Assembly: GCA_026770025.1 (NCBI GenBank)
Contig: JAMXDE010000016.1
Span: 1,426,001 to 1,490,000 of the forward strand
Direction of reading: 5' to 3'
Origin: Craspedostauros australis
Taxonomy: Eukaryota > Bacillariophyta > Bacillariophyceae > Mastogloiales > Achnanthaceae
Length of the DNA stretch: 64,000 nt
The position numbers were made by a program, and so were the translations under genes. Within the stretch, counting starts at the first letter, position 1; every line of letters begins with the position of its first letter. A model generated the notes under the pieces. That model saw nothing but the letters and a program-made list of their open reading frames with translations. It was not told the DNA's origin and did not search any database. This document shows, one piece after another, positions 11,770 through 22,580 of the stretch.

Positions 11770-12144
11770 GACGAATAGCAGGAAGAAGACTACACGTCAG
11801 AAGCGACACGTGTGGTGGTATTTGGTGGTGATGTTGATGTCTCGTGCAAGGTGTTGGTCGATGTGGAGCATCGAGGTGTAGTCATGAGGTGGGTTGTGAC
11901 GGATGATTGTCTTAGAATGAGAGAATCGAGATGAGAGAATCGAGCGATGGTGATGTGACGGTGATGTGATGGCGATGTGATGGATGATGTTTTTCTCTTT
12001 GTTGTTCCAAAACGAACGCAAAAGTCTACGATGGCGGCCAACGTAGACGGATGTGGAGGACAAGAAGGACTAAACTAGAACGAAATAACACAACATGATT
12101 GGCCAAAGTCTATTATCCAAGTGGAAGTGACACTTTTGCCAGGA
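11770..12144. other. Spacer between two minus-strand transposon genes
   Basis: This is the presumed promoter and 5' leader of the 555-aa gene. It contains GTGATGTGATGG-like short direct repeats at about 11946-11985. No other gene is seen. Confidence 0.6.
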
Positions 12145-12207
12145 CTCGCTGAGTGGAAATGATTTCCACTTCTGCTGCAGAAGTGGAAATCATTTCCACT
12201 CAGCGAG
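12145..12207. repeat. 63-bp near-perfect palindrome at the 3' end of the 1118-aa gene
   Basis: Two 31-base arms match exactly around a single unpaired base. Each arm itself contains the inner palindrome GTGGAAATGATTTCCAC, so alternative cruciforms are possible. It overlaps the last codons and stop of the 1118-aa gene. A second, shorter inverted repeat (GGGGTGA and TCACCCC around a 7-base loop) follows at about 12209-12229. Confidence 0.9.
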
Positions 12208-15200
12208 GGGGTGATTTCTCGTCACCCCCCGGGAAAATGTCTCTATCAGGTTATGACTCCCTCGTGGGACTGGTCGTGACTGGGTGAGTGGAATGCGAAA
12301 CTCCTCTATTGGACTTCCGTGCAATTGCGTGAACCAATCAGTCTCTGTTCCCTCCAGCTCCTTCAGTCGACGGTGCGCTTCGTGTTCTGTTGGTCGATTT
12401 TTCGGGTCGTTTTTGGCGGCCGTGCTCATTTCATCCAATTTCTGCAGTACGTACCGTGGTAACTCCGCGTTGCTGCGCGTTGTTTTCACTGCCCAGCCCT
12501 TCACCGCGAGTCGGGGGATTTCGGCTTCCGCGGTCTGGTCTTTCAATTTTGCGGTGTGGTCGTGTGGTAGCTCTCCTTGCCCCATCTCCAATGCATCGCG
12601 AAACACGAGTGCCTTGCTCTCCACCGCAGTAGCACCCCACTTTCGCGTCTTCTTCTTCTTCTTTGGCGATTCGGCGGTGAACAGTTCCTTTCCTGACGTG
12701 TGCGCTGCGATCGTGCGGACACCCAGCCGGTTGATTTCCCATCCCTCCCACTCCACACATGGGACAAGTACGTCATCTGTGACACCAGATGCCGCCACCA
12801 AATTGGCCTCATCGTCTCCGAACTTGACCTTGTGCGTTTGGCGTACCTTTTGCCCTTTCGCGCAGAAACGCTTCTTTGGCATGCCGGGGAAACTCAGGAC
12901 ACGCCCCTCAAGGCATTCTGCATCCACCAAAACCGTGGTTGTTCCTGCGATGTTGCCAGCTTCCAATGCATCGAAAAGTTGGTGTTCCGTCTTGATGTCA
13001 TTGTCCTCCAGCACGTAGGCTCGCAACACAACAGTGATGTACGCAAAGTGCGTGTCGAGGCGGCCTTTTCCGGTTTGGGCTTCGGTGTAGATCCAGGCCG
13101 CAATCTTGGGGAAATTTTGCGTTCCAAGGTTCTTGTTCAGCACTGATGTGATCAGCGGGATGTGCTCGTGGCTCGTGAAACAAGACGCGTTATCGTATTG
13201 GATGACAATTTCGGTGACCAATGGAAGAATTTTTCTCACCTGTTGTTGCACAATTTCGAGAAGCCCGCCAACTTGGAGGGTGTCTTGAGTTGGCCTCCCC
13301 TTCACAATGATATCAATGAAGCAATAAGTGAGTGTGTCATTGTGACATGTGATCACCATTGCACCCAACAGAGACATGCCCTTCTTGCCCCAGTATTCTT
13401 GTTGAGCTTCGCCTTGGCCAGTCGGAAGAATTTTCTGTTTGTGGTCCAGCACCACATGTGCGCGATCCTCTCGGTTGTTGATACTTCGGAGGTACTGCTC
13501 AATTTGTCCAAATTGAACCTTGCTGCGCACTTTGTGTGCCATGTACCACAGTATTTTGTTGTTGAACCCCGGTGCGGCATTGAGCATCGACTCCAATTCT
13601 GTCGCATGTTCCGCAAGGTGATCTTCCATAAGCGATGTCACGAAAGGGACATATCGGTTGTCCACAAAACGCATCACCCCTGCACAACAGTTACATACTC
13701 CAGTGTGTTGTTTGTCTGTGGTGGCGCAAGGCTGTTCATTATTGTCAGTGGTGGTGTCATTGGCAGCAGCATGTGTCACACAAGTGATGTCAGGAATATC
13801 AATTGTGATGGTTGGAGTGTCGTTGGTGGCAGAAGCAATGTCATTGGTTTGAGTGATCTTCTTCCTGAGCTTGTGCTTGTTGGTACGCGTTCTGGTTGGT
13901 TGGGATTGTTTTGTCGTTGTCTTCTTCTGGTTGGGCGTGAGCGCAAATTGAGCTGAGTGCATTGGGTCATCACACTCCATCTGCATGTGAGAGGCAGTGA
14001 ATTCCCATTTGACGAAGACAACAAGAAGCTCCAATGAGTACAACAGAGACTCCGCTGTGCGCAGATGCCGGGAAATCACGTCATTCTCGTCCTCAGCGCC
14101 GTTTGTTGTGGGATACTTAGCCTTCAAAAGTGTGACGAGGTGCGAGATCGTGCGTTTGAGAGTTAGCATTGCCAACAAAAAGTGGCTTTCGAAGGAAGAC
14201 AGCCCTGTGTTCACTTTGCCACGTCGTGTTAGTAGCTTTGTCATCTCTTTGAATGCTGGTTCGCCTACTGGGTTGGTGGTGGTAGTCTTGTACATGTCGA
14301 ATAGCGCCTTGATGCTTTTGCCTCCACGATCAAAGACCGGAACTTTCTCGAATACAACTCCTTCCCACTCCACTGCGTGGCACAAGCCAGCCTTGTACGT
14401 GGTCGTAGTGCAGAGAAACGACACCACACCAGACAAAGCACATGCGGTCACACGGTATTGGAGAATTTTGGGCGGAATGGTTTCCCCATCACTCAACATG
14501 TCGTAGTAGCGCTGCAATGTCTTCTGTTGGCTTTTAGTGATGGTTTGTCGATTGCTATGTACATGCACGCGTTCTTCCTCTGGCAATCCCTTGACGTATC
14601 CAGTGAGAATATCTGTGCATGCTTTTGGAGATGCAGACTCTGCGAGAACGGCTCTCGCACAGAGATGCATCAGTTTGCTCCCTCTGACACATATGCGGTA
14701 CAAATTTGGTGCAAGCGTCAGTGGTGGCAGTGCTTGCCCTGCCCGGACAAAATGCACCACCTCATGCATCTGGCCAGTTGGTGTCGCTTCTTTTGGGAGC
14801 AACACATCCCAGAGCGCAGAAGCAATTGGCGCCCACAGCCGTTTGATGTTGCACCAGACTTGCTTGTTGTGTTTTCCACCAAGTGTGAATCCCGCCTTCG
14901 GCATGGAGTCGAACACTTTTGGAGGTAGCCCAGACTTAACCAACCCTGCAACGCGGACCAACGCATCGCGATGCCATCCTCTCACCGTTTTCTGGATGAG
15001 TCTGTTGCGGCCTGTTCGCTTCTTCCTGCGATCACGGCCGTCCACGTAGTCGTCGTCGCTGTCAACATCAACTTGCTCGGAAGCGCCTCCAGCGACAGCG
15101 TTTGCGTGTCGTGCAGTGCTTGCGCGGGTAGTTGGTTTGGCAGGAGACTCAACGGGAGGTGGCACGTTCACACTGATGTCTACCACTGTGATAGCACCGA

Positions 15201-15546
15201 CACCTTGTCCAACCGTACGCAGTGTGACCGTTAGTGTATCAAAGATGACACCAGCCGCACTGGACAGGCGCACGTCAACGCACAGGTTAGCGGCATCGAC
15301 ATGCGCCAAAGTTGGAACAAGGTTGCTGTCCACTGGAAGCATCGGCTTCACCTCGATCGCGTGAGTGATGTCGGTGGGCTTCCGCAATCCAGCAGACAGC
15401 TTGTCAGGCAACAGCTGCTCACGAGTAGGTGCCAAGTTGCCATCCGAATCAAAAGGAGAATCGAGAGGGGCAGCACAGGAACGAGGCTTCTTACGAGGAG
15501 ATGGGTTTTCGCCCTTGATTGTTGCTTTGGCAGGGATGGAGGACAT
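12190..15546 (-). CDS. 1118-aa transposon protein with a predicted RNase H-like (DDE-like) domain, unassigned family
   Basis: This is a single-exon protein of unknown family. The start at 15546 (MSSIPAKATIKG) precedes a basic, disordered N-terminus; the frame is open 106 codons further up but that part looks non-coding. A Cys cluster (CNCCAGVM) and adjacent His residues, at about residues 628-660, could be a zinc site. The C-terminal half contains three acidic islands in RNase H-fold order: VVLDHKQKILP, then IVIQYDNASCF, then GKGRLDTHFAY. These would be candidate catalytic positions of a transposase-like nuclease. I do not know a superfamily with this exact combination. It differs from the HARBI1 transposase in the same element, so the element may carry two nuclease-like proteins. 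It ends in the 63-bp palindrome. Confidence 0.6.
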   Translation of the reverse strand: MSSIPAKATIKGENPSPRKKPRSCAAPLDSPFDSDGNLAPTREQLLPDKLSAGLRKPTDITHAIEVKPMLPVDSNLVPTLAHVDAANLCVDVRLSSAAGVIFDTLTVTLRTVGQGVGAITVVDISVNVPPPVESPAKPTTRASTARHANAVAGGASEQVDVDSDDDYVDGRDRRKKRTGRNRLIQKTVRGWHRDALVRVAGLVKSGLPPKVFDSMPKAGFTLGGKHNKQVWCNIKRLWAPIASALWDVLLPKEATPTGQMHEVVHFVRAGQALPPLTLAPNLYRICVRGSKLMHLCARAVLAESASPKACTDILTGYVKGLPEEERVHVHSNRQTITKSQQKTLQRYYDMLSDGETIPPKILQYRVTACALSGVVSFLCTTTTYKAGLCHAVEWEGVVFEKVPVFDRGGKSIKALFDMYKTTTTNPVGEPAFKEMTKLLTRRGKVNTGLSSFESHFLLAMLTLKRTISHLVTLLKAKYPTTNGAEDENDVISRHLRTAESLLYSLELLVVFVKWEFTASHMQMECDDPMHSAQFALTPNQKKTTTKQSQPTRTRTNKHKLRKKITQTNDIASATNDTPTITIDIPDITCVTHAAANDTTTDNNEQPCATTDKQHTGVCNCCAGVMRFVDNRYVPFVTSLMEDHLAEHATELESMLNAAPGFNNKILWYMAHKVRSKVQFGQIEQYLRSINNREDRAHVVLDHKQKILPTGQGEAQQEYWGKKGMSLLGAMVITCHNDTLTYCFIDIIVKGRPTQDTLQVGGLLEIVQQQVRKILPLVTEIVIQYDNASCFTSHEHIPLITSVLNKNLGTQNFPKIAAWIYTEAQTGKGRLDTHFAYITVVLRAYVLEDNDIKTEHQLFDALEAGNIAGTTTVLVDAECLEGRVLSFPGMPKKRFCAKGQKVRQTHKVKFGDDEANLVAASGVTDDVLVPCVEWEGWEINRLGVRTIAAHTSGKELFTAESPKKKKKTRKWGATAVESKALVFRDALEMGQGELPHDHTAKLKDQTAEAEIPRLAVKGWAVKTTRSNAELPRYVLQKLDEMSTAAKNDPKNRPTEHEAHRRLKELEGTETDWFTQLHGSPIEEFRIPLTQSRPVPRGSHNLIETFSRGVTRNHPLAEWK

Positions 15547-16054
15547 GGTGTTGATGGTAGCAAAGGACGTTGATTGATTGATTGATTGATTGATCGATGA
15601 ATGGCACTGTAGAACGCTGAATGAAAGCGGGTGGAGGAGGTGATGCCAATAGAGGTGTTGGATGCAGCAGCGAGAACAACAACCGCCAATGTCACTAGTG
15701 CTCTCACTACTCATACTACAACCGCAGCACAACAGATACAATGAGCATCGCATCGGCGGAGGCACCTTTGGAATGAAGCAAAAAATGTGACGGGGTTTTG
15801 TGTCTGCGTGGCGACGATGTGTGCGTGCGCATGTGGTGATGATGTGTGTGATGCCGACAAGCACAAAATGTCAATCGATTCCGCAGCAGCTAACGTTGTT
15901 TAACGTGTTCCAAACGAACGAGGAGGAAGGAAAAAGCTGGAGACACAAACGTGAATGGACACCAATCGTTATTAACTCGGAACACCAAAGAACCTTCTGA
16001 AAAAACTACATGGTGGAAGGCTACGTTTGACCCATACGACTTCAAATATTTGAT
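15547..16054. other. Leader region of the 1118-aa gene
   Basis: No gene is seen. It includes a (TTGA)n microsatellite, about five units at 15571-15596, just upstream of the start codon, and runs to the right terminal repeat. Confidence 0.6.
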
Positions 16055-16206
16055 GGTCCATAAAACTTAAACTATAAACTTTAAAATTCTGGGTAATTTT
16101 CCTGTTGCTATAAACACTATAATGAGTAGGTTGGTATGATTAGTTCTGTTGTAATCGAAGAAAAATTGCCACTCTACTTTACCAAAGGTTGGTCGACTCA
16201 CTCACC
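16055..16206 (-). repeat. Right terminal inverted repeat
   Basis: This is the inverted partner of 7448-7599. The last bases, ACTCACTCACC, mirror the left tip. Confidence 0.9.
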
Positions 16207-16705
16207 CGACGCCGCGGATGGCTTCATCGATGGAATCAAGCTCAGCCTCTTCGATGCCCGAGATCCTGACAACGTCAAGGAACTTTGGACTTACCATGGT
16301 CAAGACGAACTGAGCGTTGCGTATCACTACGACAAGGCTTGGCGCTATGTGAGAGAGGCTGATTAGAGGGGCACATTGATTATCCCGTTCTTCAGCCTAC
16401 ATGGGGAGACCTCTCGCAAATATGACTTCGTCAGTGGATTTGCTGTCTTCTGCATGAGCATCGACACCGGCATCGTCTTTCGCTACACAGTCGACCATGA
16501 CTCCAACCCGGCCAAATGCATCACACGTCTTCATACAAGCACGGAGAGTGAACGCGCACCAGCAATTACAATCTTCGTCATAGATGGCGACGTCATCACT
16601 CACAGAGATTGGAGTTTTGTGTCAACCGACCTTGACACTGGAAACAAGAATTGGGATCTGTTGGCACTTCCGAACGACTATGCTGCTGATGATTCCTGCC
16701 GCTAG
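16207..16705 (+). pseudogene. Beta-propeller protein, C-terminal part, to the right of the transposon
   Basis: This continues the gene of 4441-7447. It begins with DAADGFIDGIKLSLFDARDP, the family's KLSLFD..DPSNP blade. Then come SVAYHYDKAWRYV (the S.A.YDHKAF block), IIPFFSLHGE and a VIDGDVITHRDWSFVSTDL tail. Position 16207 is in the same phase as 7447, so the insertion did not shift the frame. A TAG at 16364-16366 interrupts the same frame just after YVREAD, and the expected sequence resumes right behind it (RGTLIIP), so it is a nonsense change rather than the natural end. The natural stop is at 16703-16705. Confidence 0.8.
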
Positions 16706-17525
16706 CGAGAGAGGGGGACCCGAACCAAGCAGGAGAAGCATGAGCTGGGATCATCGTCCTGCTGGTTGCCTGCGACGTAGAGACTGCAAGAGCTGCCGTT
16801 CCTCTACCCTGCGAGGCGAGCATACCATACGCATTGGTACCATGCTCTCACTCTTCGCGCAGCCAGCCGGTATCAATGGTGCGGCGCAGGCGGATCTTTG
16901 CAATTGCACGGTCTACGACCCGGCCAAGGAATGGGCCAACGCATCCATTAAATGTCTCTCAGGTATGAATGGACGGTGCTATTCAGCACAGCACTCCAAT
17001 AAAAGTACAGACACTCGAATATAAAAGGCAAGAAACCACAAACACGATATGTCCAAGTTGTTGCTCCTCTGGTCGCGTGGCTTGTGCACGACAGTTAGTG
17101 CAACAGGAGGGGGCCACAATTGAATTGCCCGCTCGGTGGAAAATCGGTGCCTCGATTTCGCGGCGCCATCTTCATTGATTCTTGAGCGCAGCACATACTC
17201 ACAACAGCTTCGAAGTACCACAGAATACGACTGATAGCACCAGTGCGAGCTATGCAGTCGAGGAGATAGGGTGAACGAACAAACCGTGGCAACTAGGTGC
17301 TCTCCATAGCACCTGTGTGACTTCGACGGTGTTGTTTCTCTTGTTTCTGCGAGACAAAGCATGCACCGTACCCGTATTCCCATACTCCTAATTTGAAGCG
17401 CAATTGGATGCTCTAAGATACAATTAGGCATTGCTCCGGTCTAACGAATCCCTTCTGTCGCCCAGACAGGCCAGAACCAATCGGCTTTCTCCCCATTTCA
17501 GCCGTCTCCTCATCATCTGAGCTTC
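16706..17525. other. Intergenic region between the pseudogene and the first cyclase gene
   Basis: No gene is supported. Short open frames exist on both strands but none shows a motif or biased composition. It includes the 3' flank of the minus-strand cyclase/PDE gene. Confidence 0.55.
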
Positions 17526-20500
17526 TTACTTCTTGGCAAATCTGGATGATTCGAAGTTCGCAACGATGCGTTGGCAAACCCGTTCGCCTTTGGCCTCCCA
17601 TTCCTCCCTGTTCTGCAATGCGTAGTTCAGGTATTCCGCACTCGAAACACCAAACACACCGCATTCCTTCAGCTTGTGCGCCAGAGGGATGACGTAATTG
17701 TCGAAGAACCAGAGCTCGCCCTTGTACCAACCATCGGATGGATCTTTCGTGCTCCTGCCATCACGGTATGCCGCATACATTTCTTGAAACAGTCGTTCGT
17801 TCCATTTCTGCGTTGTACCGAATGATAGGTTTGATCGCAGTGTGGCGATTCCGAGCACCGAAGAGTAGTGACAGCATAGCAAGCGTAGCAGTAGATGCGA
17901 CAGGTGTTCCAGATGGTAATGATGAGTGTCAGTACGATTCCAGCTACAAGCAGAGATGCAGGCGATTGATTGATCGCATCATTCAGCCACAGCAATCAAC
18001 TTCAACAATGGCCACATCATCTGCTCGCCTGAACAAATCAATTCATTTCAATTCAATTCAACTGAATGTCCATTCGAATTCATTTTGACTCAAGCAGAAA
18101 GGAAACCGCCGTGGTACGTACCTGGTACACGTGCCAATGTTGCATCGTGTGTGCGACGTCGCTTGCTTGGATGATGTGTTCAATAACGATGGTGGCCTTG
18201 CGGTTGAACGCTTCATCCTCGTCATCCAACTCCGTCTCATCCACCGGATGGAATGCCTTCTGCCATCGCGCCTTTCGGAGCTTCGTCATTTGCGGATCGA
18301 AGATGTCCGTGGCGAGAACGGAATTCACGATGAGCTGCCGGAAGTGGGTCATCTCCAATTTGGTGGGGAACAGACAGTTCCTGAGGTTGTCGAACTGATT
18401 CTCCATCAGCAGATTCCATGCGAGGTCCACCGAGCGTTGCTCCGCGATGCTTTGGTTGCGGTACATGGCCGATGTTTCGGGTTCCTCTTGCGCGAGCAGA
18501 AAGTTGGGCACTCCGGTGTGGCCTGCGTCATGGATGAGCGCGGAAAACACGACAGCGAACTGCGTCACAGGGTCCGAGCTGAGACCGTAGGTCACTTGGT
18601 GCAGGTCTGCGGACACGGCCAGCAGCTTGTCGATCTCCTCCTGTTGGCTGTCCTGTCTGTAGTCGACATCATCCGGCATGACAATACGCTTCAATAGCTT
18701 GTTGGCGGAGAGACACACATGCGAGGCATGTTCGAAGTTGTGGAATGGGTTGTCGTTGTAGAAGCCGGCAATGTGCTTGATGTACTCGCGAAGCTCTCTT
18801 CGGACGGATGGCGGCAGCAAGGAATTGGACTCTGCTGCAATCTTCACAGCCACCTTGGGATCATAGTCCGGCATCCCGATCACTTCCTTGACTTCGTCCA
18901 GCGCGATGGTGCACTCGAGTTCGAGATCTTCGCTGCTTTCTTCGGTCTGATTCAACGCGCTGCGCTTCGCCACAATTCGGCGGAGCAAGGCACTGAGGAT
19001 CTCCACATTCCATTCCACCAAGCGATCTCTTCGCTTGCGGCGGTCATTTTCATTCCACATGGATCGGCTGCTTCCGCGTCTGTTGATGTCAGTGGATTCC
19101 ACAGAGCTTGTGGACTCGTCGACATGCGTGTGCGTTCGCCCGGCATTTTCCGTATTGTCGCAGCTTTCGCTGCTGGTTTCGGAAATGCGGCCTGATGATC
19201 TGACGCTGTGGTCGTGCGGTGAGCCGATCTTTGGCTTCAGCCAGTAGGTTTGCATCGTGCCCTTGCCCTTGACTTCGATCTTGTCTTTCCTCAGCTCCAC
19301 CCAGTGTCCCTTGCCTCCCTTCATGAGTAGATCTGCGGTTTCCTTCGATAGGTGAACTCGATTGCGTTGCCCCGCGCTTTCCAACCTTGCGGCAGTGTTC
19401 TGTTCCGGAAAGTGGTTGAGATGAAGTCAACAAACGTACGTACACATCGTGTGAAGAGGAATGGTGGGAGACATCAATGTGAGGATGAGCAAAACAAAGT
19501 AGAGCAAGGCGCGTTGCTGTATTTCCTTGCTGTAGTTCCGCTGCAATCCACGGAGTTTGCTTTTGGCGACATTTCCGCATGTACGATTGATGCTTCAATG
19601 GTGACACCATTGCGCTCCGCTAGTAGAGAGTATTGCGAATGTTCAACGAAGTTCGCTGAACGTCAACCTCGCTTGGGCGCGACGACAGAAATCGCAGCAG
19701 CTGGATACGAAACAAGGGAGCATTCGTAGAATGGGCAGAGGAGCGGATGCAACACGCATGACGCACGATGAAAAACGAGGACATACGTACCATTGTATCA
19801 CCAAAGAGCTGGAAACGGGACTTTTCACCGCGCAAAACGCCAGCAGTGACCGGCCCGCTGTGGACTCCCATCCTCATGGCGAGATCGCCCGTGCCAGGAC
19901 CCAAGGCAGCCTCCAGGCTTCGCGTCAGCTCGTTGATGCGCGTGAGGCAAACCGAGGCGAAGCGAATCATGAGGATTGCGTGGTCATCTCTTGGATCCGG
20001 CAGGCCAGTTGCTGCAACATAGCAGTCGCCCACGGTCTTTTTTATTGTTGGGATGTTGCACAAACAGCAGGACGGAGTGTGATTGGAGAAGAAGTGCATA
20101 GAGCGCAGTTGCAAAGATCATGATGAGAGGGTGAGATGCATATCGGGTCCCTTGAGCTGCAGCGCACACATCCTTGCAGCACATTTGTTCGAGTTCAAAT
20201 GTCCACCACGCGGCGGAGGATTGTTTGGCTTCCATCGTGAATGAACACTGATTACTCACCTCGACCTTGAAAACGCCAAGCCGCCTGGCTGCCTTGTCCA
20301 TGGCGCCGTACAGGGTTTCCAAGAGGGTAAACACCTGGCTGGGTTCGCGCGTGGATGACCACGCCGTGAAACCGCTGAGATCCGCAAACAGCACCGTCGT
20401 GTTGGGCCAAAAGTCAGCAATCGGATCGCTCGTCGTGACATGCGCCAGATGAGCATCTGCGGAGGTGTAGCGCTGATCCGATCGCGATGTGTGCGACTGT

Positions 20501-22580
20501 GGCTGGTCCGTGCAGTTTCCGGGTTGTGATGGGTCATCGTCGTTGAGATACGTCTTGAGACGCAGCTTGGGCGTTTGCATCGGCAGGTAGGATGCTGGGA
20601 GTGTCGATGATGGCGTTCCATTCTTCCCCTGATGCATCAATCGGTCTCGGACACCCGCCGGGAATAGTGATCTGCGAAGTTGCAAGAGGAAGCAAGTAGA
20701 CAAACAAAGAAGTGGACAGGTGAGCGCCGAGAGCATGGATTGAGTCGGACACCATAACGTGAAGTGCGCAGTGAGTACGATGCAGGAGCGCACGCTTTCG
20801 ATCCTGTTCGTCAAATAGTGCAATGAAGTGTTGCAACACCGCGACACGCAATGCCCTCAACGTACCTCACGATAGCATTGCTGCGTTTTGCAAATTGCAT
20901 GACGCGCTTTTGCCGTTTCTCCACGAGGCAATCGTAAAAGACGAAAACGGCCGCTGCCAAGATGAAGATACTTGCAACTCCGACGGACGACCAGATTGGT
21001 TGATCAGTGAGGAACTCATTTTCGTACGCGATGGTGGGGGCGATGCGGATGCGGTACGAGCATACGGATGCGGCATCGTTGCTCGTGCTGCTTTGCCCTC
21101 CAAGGACGATGTTGTTGAATTCGGAATATTCGGACTGGAGACGCAGATCGAGCTTGTTGTCAAACACGATGGAGTCGTCCTTTCCGAGGTAGGTAACCGC
21201 ATCCTCGCAGATGCGATAGACGTACTTGTCCTCGCTGTTGCATGTGCTTTCCAGGACAACATCCAGCGCTTCGGCGATGCCATGGATGGAATTGCGGAGG
21301 ATATGAATCCAGTAAAACTGGAACGAAATGGCACCCACTACGGACGGCTGGTCCACCGCGCCATCCGTTTGGAACGTGTCGAAGATGGGCGTGTAGACGG
21401 AGACGTACGGACCCAGCGTTGACGATGACACATCGTCGTCGGTAGCTTGCGTTGCGCCATTCTCAGCGGCGTTGTTGAGATACAAGAGGGATGCTTCCGT
21501 GCCATCCAGCTGCGTCGGCGAATAGAGCGGCAAGGAATTGAGCTGCATCTGCTGGATCGTCGATAACCTCTGCGATTCCGACATGTGATTGAACATGATG
21601 GTGGTGTTTGCCACGGAGTGCGGCGCCACCTGCCATGTCGGGGCGTAGAAGGGATAGCTGGCAGCCGTGGCATCCACGTCCGACACGGCCTGGTGATCCT
21701 GAATTCTGTAAATCCCATTCGGAATGGACCAGTTGAGGTCTGACCGGAACGGCGATGTGGAGATGGAGCCGTGGGATGCGTCCGATTCGGCCTGTGTTTC
21801 GGAATGCTCGCCATCTTGCGGAGCGGCGAACGAGGTGATGGGATCGCTGAAGTCGTCGCCAGATGCCGCGGAGTACAGATGGCGTTCTATCCTGGTTGCG
21901 TAGTCCTCCCATGCCTGACGCTGCTGCAGAGGTACGAATGGTATGAACCAAACCGACGACGCCTGGATGAGCCGCCTGGATGCCGCGACCCGTCGTTCGA
22001 AGTCGGAGAAGGAGATGAACGGCCATGTGTTGGTGTCGATGCCCGCACCGTCACTGATGGCAGGGGCAGTCGCGCCGAGGCCGCTCCTGTCCTCGAGCTG
22101 GCCAAGGGAGGATGTGAAGGCTGTGGAGATGGTGGTGCAGGTCTGCAGGGTGTAATCGATGCGCTCCAGGAAGACCTGCTTGAGATGGTCCGCCGTGTCA
22201 TGGAATTCACTTCGCAACGTGTCCTCCTCGTTGCGATCGGCGAAGACGAACCAGACGTAGGAAACGCCACCGGACAGACTGAAGAGACAGATCAGCACGA
22301 TGCATTTGGCGGAGGAGAGGAGCCTGCTCTCGGTCTGTGACATGATGGCATGGGTGTTGTTGGTCGCTGCGCTGGACGCCCCCATGGAGAAGTCGTCATC
22401 GTCGGTCGCGCCGGAATGGAAGGGTCCGCGCAGGCTGGGCGTAGCCATGGTAACGTGGTCGTTCTCGTCGAGGTCGCTGCGGATGTCATCGTCGCCATGC
22501 CCCCCTGGAATGCCGCCATGCTGAAAGGAATCACTCGAGTCCGAGCTGACGTACTCGGCGGTAGTTTCATAGAACGGCAT
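17526..22580 (-). CDS. Receptor-type nucleotide cyclase fused to cyclic-nucleotide phosphodiesterase (copy A)
   Basis: This is a 1310-aa membrane protein from five exons: 22580-20866, 20671-20260, 20036-19791, 19399-18122 and 17807-17526. All junctions are GT-AG and the phases sum to a whole frame. It has a cytosolic N-terminus, TM1 at about 93-113, a CHASE-like sensor domain (VWFIPFVPLQQRQAW), TM2 at about 535-557, then a class III cyclase domain at about 655-840. Metal ligands D669 (LFADLSGF) and D713 (VGDCYVA) are present. E709 (FKVET) is the guanylate-type base-contact residue; the second specificity position is Gln (RFQLFGDT) rather than Cys or Asp, so substrate is unsettled. The C-terminal PDEase_I domain has HNFEHASHV and HDAGHTGVPN metal-binding motifs. 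One protein should thus sense a signal and both make and degrade cAMP or cGMP. The divergent paralogue is at 24905. Confidence 0.92.

Larger units (their letters stand above)
7448..16206. mobile_element. Harbinger-like DNA transposon, 8,759 bp, with 152-bp terminal inverted repeats
   Basis: The two ends, 7448-7599 and 16055-16206, are inverted copies of each other over exactly 152 bp at roughly 80% identity. They begin GGTGAGYGAGT and share ACCAACCTTTGGTAAAGTAG and TAGCAACAGGAAAATTACCC. The flanks are CCA on the left (7445-7447) and CGA on the right (16207-16209), compatible with a one-mismatch 3-bp target duplication as in PIF/Harbinger. Removing the element joins beta-propeller coding sequence in frame, which fixes the boundaries independently. 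Cargo, in order: small minus-strand ORF, plus-strand HARBI1-type transposase, minus-strand 555-aa protein, and minus-strand 1118-aa protein. All the main ORFs are open, so the element may be recent or was recently autonomous, although the ends have diverged. Confidence 0.9.

Noticed and set aside
12145-15950. The palindrome as one end of a smaller element nested in the Harbinger transposon and carrying the 1118-aa gene.
   Set aside because: No matching sequence was found on the other side of the gene (15550-16054), and the two arms abut each other rather than flank a gene.
7448-16187. The transposon could be spliced out as a giant intron, since its left tip gives CCCAG-GTGAGC and a CTACTTTACCAAAG acceptor-like sequence lies in the right end.
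   Set aside because: Splicing 7448 to 16188 would put the downstream host exon out of frame, and the gene carries other lesions anyway.
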